64,000 nt of DNA from Lactuca virosa (lineage: Eukaryota; Streptophyta; Magnoliopsida; Asterales; Asteraceae). Numbering within the stretch: position 1 is the first letter of the stretch; each line of letters begins with the position of its first letter. The position numbers and the translations under genes are program-made. The stretch is from NCBI GenBank assembly GCA_928212115.1, contig CAKMRJ010003334.1, positions 104,750,843-104,814,842 on the forward strand, read 5' to 3'. The notes below the pieces were generated by a model. The model worked only from the letters and a program-made list of their open reading frames with translations, was not told the DNA's origin and did not search any database. Below, one piece after another: positions 57,976 through 64,000 of this stretch.

Positions 57976-59703
57976 ATGGCGGAAAAGCTTATGCATGCGG
58001 TTCAGTGCGATTCCTATGGAGGAGGTGCTTCTGGTCTTAAGGTATACTTCTTGTTGATCCTCCTTTTTATCTGATCACTCAATTCGTATGAACTCCTGTT
58101 AGTAGATTGTGGTCATTGTGTACTATTTGAGTGCCGATTGATTTCAAACCCCAGATAGAAAGAGGAAGTTAGTTTTCGCTTCAGATGGTTATGGATATAT
58201 TGAATTATAAATTAATACTTGATTAAACTGATTTTCGTTTCAGTTTAATTGATCATCCAATTCATATGAACGTTGTAAGCAATTTATTGTTATACACCGT
58301 TATATTGGAAAAGCCTTGGATTATGGTCTATGGAGTAAGAGGCTTAACTGTTTCTGTTTTGTATACTGCATATATTAAATTAAATTGAAGTGATATGTTT
58401 TCAATTTTACTGATCAATCAATATAAGCCTCTCTGGTACTAAATTGTTATTTGCAATATAGAGTGTTGATTGATTATGAAACCCTAGATATCAAGTGAAG
58501 TGAAAGTTACATTTGTTTCACATGATTGTAAAACGTGAAACATCTGAGAGTATGTTGATGCAGTCTTCCTTTTGTTTTTGTAGCATGTTGAAGTTCCTAT
58601 TCCTAAGCCAAGTAAAGGTGAACTTCTGTTAAAATTGGAGGCAACTAGCCTAAATCCAGTCGATTGGAAGATACAAAAAGGCATGTTACGCCCCCTTTTA
58701 CCACTCAAATTCCCTTGGATTCCAGGTATGTATGTAGTAAAATCAATTATGTTATAATTGTTTTTACAAATTGCACAAACACCTTATCTCAGAATATATG
58801 ATTTCAAAATCTAAAAACGTGTATGTCTTTGTTACAACAGCCACTGATGTAGCAGGAGAAGTATTAGATGTTGGACCTGGAGTACAAAATTTCAAAATTG
58901 GTGATAAAGTTGTCTCCATGCTCAACACTTTTGTAAGTTTCTCAGTTCTTGCTCATCGGTGTTCATCTTTGTGAAATTGGTATTTATTGATCACTGAAAC
59001 CTAACAGAAAGGTGGAGGACTGTCGGAATATGCAGTGAGTAGCGAAAAACTGACAGTTTCTAGACCGCCGGAGGTATCGGCGGCAGAAGGTGCCGGGCTA
59101 CCTGTCGCCGGACTAACCGCCCTCCAAGCCCTCACCTATCACGGCGGTATCACCCTCGACAAAACCAGCCCCAGCCCCGCCACCAACATCCTCATCACCG
59201 CCGCGTCAGGCGGCGTAGGCCAATACGCCGTCCAGCTTGCAAAGCTAGGAAATGTCCACGTCACCGCCACATGTGGGGCCCGCAACATCGACCTTGTGAA
59301 ATCCCTAGGTGCTGATGAGGTTCTCGACTACAAAACCCCAGAAGGTGCGATGCTCAAAAGCCCTTCGGATAAGAAATATGACGTGGCGATCCACTGTGCG
59401 ACACCTATTCCATGGTCTACTTTTGAGCCCAATCTTGGCCCAAAAGGAAAGGTGATAGACATAACACCTGGCATGAGTGCAATTTGGACTTCTTTTGTGA
59501 AGAAAGTGACGTGTTCAAAAAAACAGTTGGTGCCGATTCTTTTGTATCCGAAGGCAAAGAACTTGGAGTACTTGGTTGGGTTGGTGAAGGAAGGGAAGGT
59601 TAAAACTGTCATTGACTCAAAACACCCTTTGAAAAAGGCTGAAGAGGCTTGGGCTAAAAGCATCGATGGACATGCTACTGGTAAAATTATCGTTGAGCCA
59701 TAA
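57976..59703 (+). CDS. ceQORH: Chloroplast-envelope quinone oxidoreductase homologue (ceQORH-type), 331 aa, four exons
   Basis: MDR-superfamily NADPH-dependent reductase. The Arabidopsis homologue sits at the chloroplast inner envelope and reduces oxidised lipid carbonyls and quinone-type substrates. Exons: 57976-58041, 58584-58725, 58841-58932, 59008-59703; all borders are GT-AG and phases agree. The product starts MAEKLMHAVQCDSYGGGASG. GroES-like half: LLLKLEATSLNPVDWKIQKG, FPWIPATDVAGEVLDVGPGV, IGDKVVSML. Nucleotide-binding fold: AASGGVGQYAVQLAK (AASGGVG at 165-171), then CGARN and LGADEVLDYKTPEG. It ends GKIIVEP. It lacks the zinc Cys set of alcohol dehydrogenases, as expected for the quinone reductase branch. 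Length is normal for the family (about 329). No stop or frameshift. It looks functional, despite the mobile DNA stack just upstream. The localisation is known only for the homologue. Confidence 0.93.
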
Positions 59704-59840
59704 GAGATATCATATATTCATATCATATGATTTGTAAATTGTAAAATGATCGTAACTTTTGATTTGATTATCGTGTTCATATCTAGATGTCACTCTTCGT
59801 TGTACTTGTTGACTATTTTTTTCTACATTTGGAGAATCTA

Positions 59841-59843
<3 letters not shown>

Positions 59844-59902
<59 letters not shown>
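59844..59902. repeat. TA microsatellite downstream of ceQORH
   Basis: About 29 TA units. Confidence 0.95.
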
Positions 59903-59904
<2 letters not shown>

Positions 59905-60925
59905 CAATTAAATGTGATTTTTGTATCATCAGATTATAATGGACAAGTTAACATATTCATATATGGTAGTGCTAGCGGTGTAAACATATACATGAAGACA
60001 GGAGAAACTATTTTTTTTATACATAATTTATCATTAGAATCCCTCTAATTGTTTGAAAATTGTTATTTATGATTGGATGTTGTATGTAAATGTTTATTTG
60101 ACATCTATGTCGTTAAGTTGGATCTAATAGGTAAATATAGACTTATATTCGATGAACCATCTATCTCATTATGATCGGATATTGTAGGTACTTTGTTGGT
60201 AATTGATGTTACATTTGGTTTATATTTGTAAGTGATTTTATATTGTAGGTACATGATGAATCATGGATCTAACTTATTTGTTGGTAATTGATTTTACATT
60301 TTGTTTATATTTGTAAGTAAGTGGTTTTACATGTGAGATACCACTCATTTGTAGGTTCTAGATTAACTCAATTCTCAAAGAAAAAAAAAACAATTTTTCT
60401 TTGACTTCTTTAAAAACAAAAACAAAATGTTATAGATGGAAGAATGATCCAAGAGGACAAACCAAAATTGTATGTAAAACGGCTTACCTTAGAGTTAGAC
60501 CACAACCTAAAACTTCTTCAAGGGTTATCTTCAGTCCAAAATGTTATGATTCTATAGGGTAGGCCATAATCGCATGGAATTTCAAATGAGTTAGATGGCT
60601 TACACATTGAATATAGGTATATAATTACATATTAGATCAATCACAACCATATGTCAAATTAGTATTTACTTACAATACATGATTGTATTTTAAACAACCG
60701 AAGAGAGTTTAATTATAAATTATGTATAAAAAACAGTTTGGGGATTAAATATATACATGAGACGTAGTACATTATCTTCTCAAGTCATTTACGTTATCTA
60801 CGTAATTAATATTTTCAAATAAAATCATGTATAAATTTAATGACTAAATATATATACGGGACATAATATATTTGTATTTTTAAGTCATTAACCCTATAAA
60901 CAAACACCCGTATAATTTTTTTTTT

Positions 60926-61000
60926 AGGACTTGAATCATCAACCTCAAAGAGAAAGGGTACTACCTGATACTGCTAGACTAAAAACCTTTTAACTAGTAT
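60926..61000 (-). mobile_element. Possible tRNA-related SINE fragment
   Basis: The minus strand reads TTTTTAGTCTAGCAGTATCAG, then ACCCTTTCTCTTTGAGG, then GATGATTCAAGTCCT and a poly-A run. This resembles a tRNA-type A box and B box (GGTTCAAGTCC) followed by A-rich sequence. Target duplications and full length were not established. Confidence 0.35.
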
Positions 61001-61936
61001 ATATTTTTATCATAACTAAATACATGATAAGACCGGTCCAAAAAATAGTATATAAAAACCAAAAAAATATTTTATAAAAAAAGTATACAATTTATTATTA
61101 TATGCATATGTAACGATACCGTATTGTGTGTGTATATAAATCGTTTGTGTGTGTTTTCTTATTTTCGGATCTTTTAAATTTAGCCAACACGTTTGCTTGT
61201 TATATTCATTAATAATCCCCTTTAGCTGTAAATATACCATTAGGCGAAGGGTGTTTTCGTAATTAACTTGACTTGTTGTATACTTTTTCACAACCAATCA
61301 AATATTTTTTGTTTTTAAATTTAATATTTAATGCCTCATTAAATAATATAAAATCAATTGAATATGATAAAGTATATTACCGGTAGACCCTGAACATGGG
61401 GTATACTGTAAAAATCGGTCCCTCATATTTCGGTTTTAACAACTTTACCGCAAGATTCATCTTTTTGAACTTTTTTGACCCATCATTTTCGAGACTAACC
61501 TTCCACTATCTAGTTATTGTATTTTTAATTTTATTACAATTATACTTTTACATTATTTTTGTTAAAATGCTTAAGTTTTAAAAGGGAAAAAACTATATGA
61601 TTTTATTATTATTTGCATCTTAATTTATTTATCATCATTTTTGGTGTTTGATAAATAACACTATTGTTTGTTTCACAACAAAGTTAGATATAAATATATA
61701 ACTATCAGAAACAAGAACTCTTTTATTATTATTTTTATTATTATTATTATTGAAGATTACTTGCAAATAAAAATTTAGATACTGCATTTGGATTAAAATG
61801 AAATTATGGTGATCCGAAAAAATATATTATTTTCATGTGCTAAATGTTAACAAGTTGGGAATGGAAAATTTGATACATGCTCCCCATGTTATAATTACAA
61901 ATATGGCCATAAACATACATGTTGCATGCACATGAT

Positions 61937-63189
61937 TAGGGATGAGAGTGAGTCCAAACCCGGACCCGGAAAATCCGGGAACCGGTTAACGAGATTTTTT
62001 AGGACCGGAAACCGGACCGATATATAGGAACCGGTTTCGGGTAAGGTACCGGGTAAAGTGGGTCTAGAACCGGAAAACCCAGAAATATCAAAGTGGGTCG
62101 AATGGAACCGGGTAAAGTGGGTTTAAAACCGAAAAACCCGGGGAACCGGGTAAAGTGGGTCGAATGCATGTTTTAAAATTTCACAAAATACAAAAATAAA
62201 GCTGAGAAAAAAAAATTCGCAGCTTTGATAACCCAACTTTAGGAGACTATAAATCAATGAATATGAAACAAAAAATGACAAAATTATAGTCTAAAATCAT
62301 GTACAAACTCTATACTACACTTTGGAAAAAACCGCATGCTATTCCGACTTCAAACGAATTAAATATGCATGTTTTAAATCTATCATGAAATACAAAGAAA
62401 GCTGAAAAACATAAAATTTTCAGCTTTGATATCCCGACTTTGAGAGACTATAAGTCAATGAATAAACACCCAAAAATAACAAAATTATAGTCTAAAATCA
62501 TGTACAAACTATAAACTACACTCTGGAAAAAACCTCATGACAATCCGACTTCAAACGAATGAGATATGCATGTTTTAAAACTATCACAGAATATAAAAAA
62601 AAATGAAAAACATAAAATTTCCAGCTTTGATATCCCAACTTTGAGAGACTATAAGTCAATGAATATAAACCCAAAAATGACAAAATTATAGTCTAAAATC
62701 ATGTACAAACTATAAACTATACTATGGAAAAAACCTATTGCCAATCCGACTTTAAACGAATGAGATATGCATGTTTTAAAACTATCACAAAATACAAAAA
62801 AAAACTGAAAAACATAAAATTTCCAGCTTTGATATCCCGACTTTGAGAGACTATAAGTCAATGAATATAAACCCAAAAATGAAAAAATTATAGTCTAAAA
62901 TCATTTAAAAACTGTAAACTATACTATGGAAAAAACCTCATGCCAATTCGACTTCAAACGAATGAGATATGCATGTTTTAAACTTTCCATAGAAACCGGT
63001 TCCGGCCCCTAAAACCGGTTCCGGTTCCTATCACGGTTCCGGTTCTTAAACCCGGTTTACCCGGACCCGAAGGACCCGAAACTCGGATTACCCGGAACCC
63101 GAATAGAGTCATTCTTTAAACCCGGGACCCGGACCGGTTTTACATATTCCGGTTCCAGTCCGGTTTTCCGGTTCTAAATCTCATCCCTA
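61937..63189. mobile_element. hAT-type MITE, 1253 bp, with perfect 8-bp target duplication
   Basis: Ends TAGGGATGAGA and TCTCATCCCTA (inverted). The flanks repeat CACATGAT exactly (61929-61936 and 63190-63197), the hAT hallmark. Both terminal regions are rich in ACCGG/CCGGT words. The middle is a 200-bp tandem repeat. No transposase. Confidence 0.88.
62165..62980. repeat. 200-bp tandem repeat, four units, inside the hAT MITE
   Basis: ATGCATGTTTTAAA recurs at about 62165, 62366, 62566, 62766 and 62967, a 200-bp period. Within each unit AGCTTTGATA..CC.ACTTT..GAGACTATAA, then AAATTATAGTCTAAAATCAT and a GG(A)AAAAAACC block follow. Units 2 to 4 are closest. The minus-strand open frame is a translation of the repeat. 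Confidence 0.88.
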
Positions 63190-63197
63190 CACATGAT

Positions 63198-64000
63198 GAC
63201 CAGATACCAACAAGTTTAACAATTCAAGCCAGAAAACTTAGAAGTTTAGGGACAAATTTGTCACAATGAAATATAAAGGGGGTGTTTGGCTTTACAACAA
63301 TAGTTAAAGTGGGCGAAATGTAAACGTTTCTGCAAATATTATTATTTAATTTCTTTGGGTTCATCTCCTTCGCTTCTTCTGCGGATTTGGCTGTTATATA
63401 CCAACACCATTAATCCTTTCTATCTTCTCTTTGTAATTTCAACGAATTTGTTCTTGCATTGCTGATCTGAATTCTGAGTTTTCTCTAACTTTTTCTTCGA
63501 GATCTTGGGGTTATCGTTGATGGTGAGTTGGCTCTCTATTCAATTCGCATTTTCCCCAATTTTCGATCCAGTTCTTACAAGAAGTGATTAGAGGTTAAAT
63601 TCTCATTTGCATTCTATTATATAAAAAAAATTAGTAATATTGGTTTGAGCCTCTCAATCAACCTTTTTCTTGTTGGTTTTGTGGACGTTCAATTTTGTTT
63701 TTCCTCCAAAATTTTTGGTGAAACTATCATGTTCATAGTATGCGATTAATATTTTAGTTTTTACTTGTAGATATTTCTCTCTGTGTGAAACTAATTGTAT
63801 GAAATAGTTTTAGCTATCAGATATTATTCTCGAATGAACAGTTTGTTGTGTATTTGAATTTCTTGGCAATTACTTCACGACTACTCAAGTTTTTTATGTT
63901 ATTTTTTCAAATTGGGGATTCCTTATAAATTTTCACGTTTCTCATCAAATTCTCACACAGTTTTCTGTTATGTGATTTTGCAGATAGGAAGCGTATGAAC
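63198..64000 (+). other. 5' leader and first intron of a gene continuing past the window
   Basis: A CT-rich leader starts near 63360 (TTCATCTCCTTCGCTTCTTC). A donor GATG|GTGAGTTGG is at 63522/63523 and an acceptor, GATTTTGCAG, ends at 63983, giving a 461-bp leader intron. The next exon begins ATAGGAAGCGTATGAAC, so an ATG at 63995 may be the start codon, with coding sequence beyond the edge. The upstream ATG at the exon end (63520) meets a stop after splicing and would be a short upstream frame. The gene product is unknown. Confidence 0.5.

Larger units (their letters stand above)
59704..61936. other. Intergenic region after ceQORH
   Basis: Contains the 3' end of ceQORH, a TA tract (59844-59902), a local duplication near 60195-60325 (TTGTTGGTAATTGAT..TTACATTT.GTTTATATTTG occurs twice about 90 bp apart), and a SINE-like piece at 60926-61000. 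Elsewhere it is AT-rich; the small open frames show no domain. Confidence 0.5.

Noticed and set aside
59328..59663. 111-codon minus-strand frame
   Set aside because: Antisense to the last exon of ceQORH.
60926..61000. Functional tRNA gene
   Set aside because: A- and B-box-like words are present but no cloverleaf can be folded; a SINE fragment is more likely.

Overview
The window is plant nuclear DNA: it has GT-AG introns, AT-rich intergenic sequence, Ty3/gypsy and Ty1/copia elements with initiator-Met tRNA primer sites, plant-type Helitrons and hAT-type MITEs. A eudicot is clear. An Asteraceae genome such as lettuce is my guess from the style of the gypsy LTRs (repeated GTACGC..GCGTAC motifs), but the sequence does not prove it.

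Only about 6.3 kb on the right (57.7-64 kb) is ordinary genic DNA. A four-exon gene, 57976-59703, encodes a chloroplast-envelope quinone oxidoreductase homologue (ceQORH type). A hAT MITE carrying a 200-bp minisatellite follows at 61937-63189. The 5' leader of another gene reaches the right edge.

The rest is nested mobile DNA. At 1-10688 lies a LARD-like non-autonomous gypsy element on the minus strand, with LTRs of 4.1 kb and a non-coding 3.6-kb interior. It sits inside a decayed gypsy pol (10689-12648) whose 3' LTR is cut by a copia gag fragment (13976-15244). A second fragment of the same gypsy family lies in opposite orientation at 15665-17596. A 551-bp hAT MITE with a perfect 8-bp target duplication is at 19081-19631.

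From 19922 to 57635 there is a stack of insertions centred on a TA microsatellite. The outermost layer is an element with imperfect inverted ends, flanked by (TA)n (19922-52947). It holds an array of ATTCTA..TAGAAT palindromic repeats. A 17.6-kb Helitron (23245-40840, minus) landed inside one repeat unit of that array. The Helitron carries a broken PIF1-type helicase, an RPA1-like gene and an F-box gene whose exons join in frame, and captured host exons including an aldo/keto reductase. A copia element (31402-36147) is nested in the Helitron. A gypsy element with near-identical LTRs (43327-52729) sits in the right arm of the outer element. A second Helitron (53004-57635) is inserted in the right-hand TA tract, ending about 340 bp upstream of the ceQORH start codon.

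All identifications come from reading the sequence and translations by eye. No search or alignment program was run.
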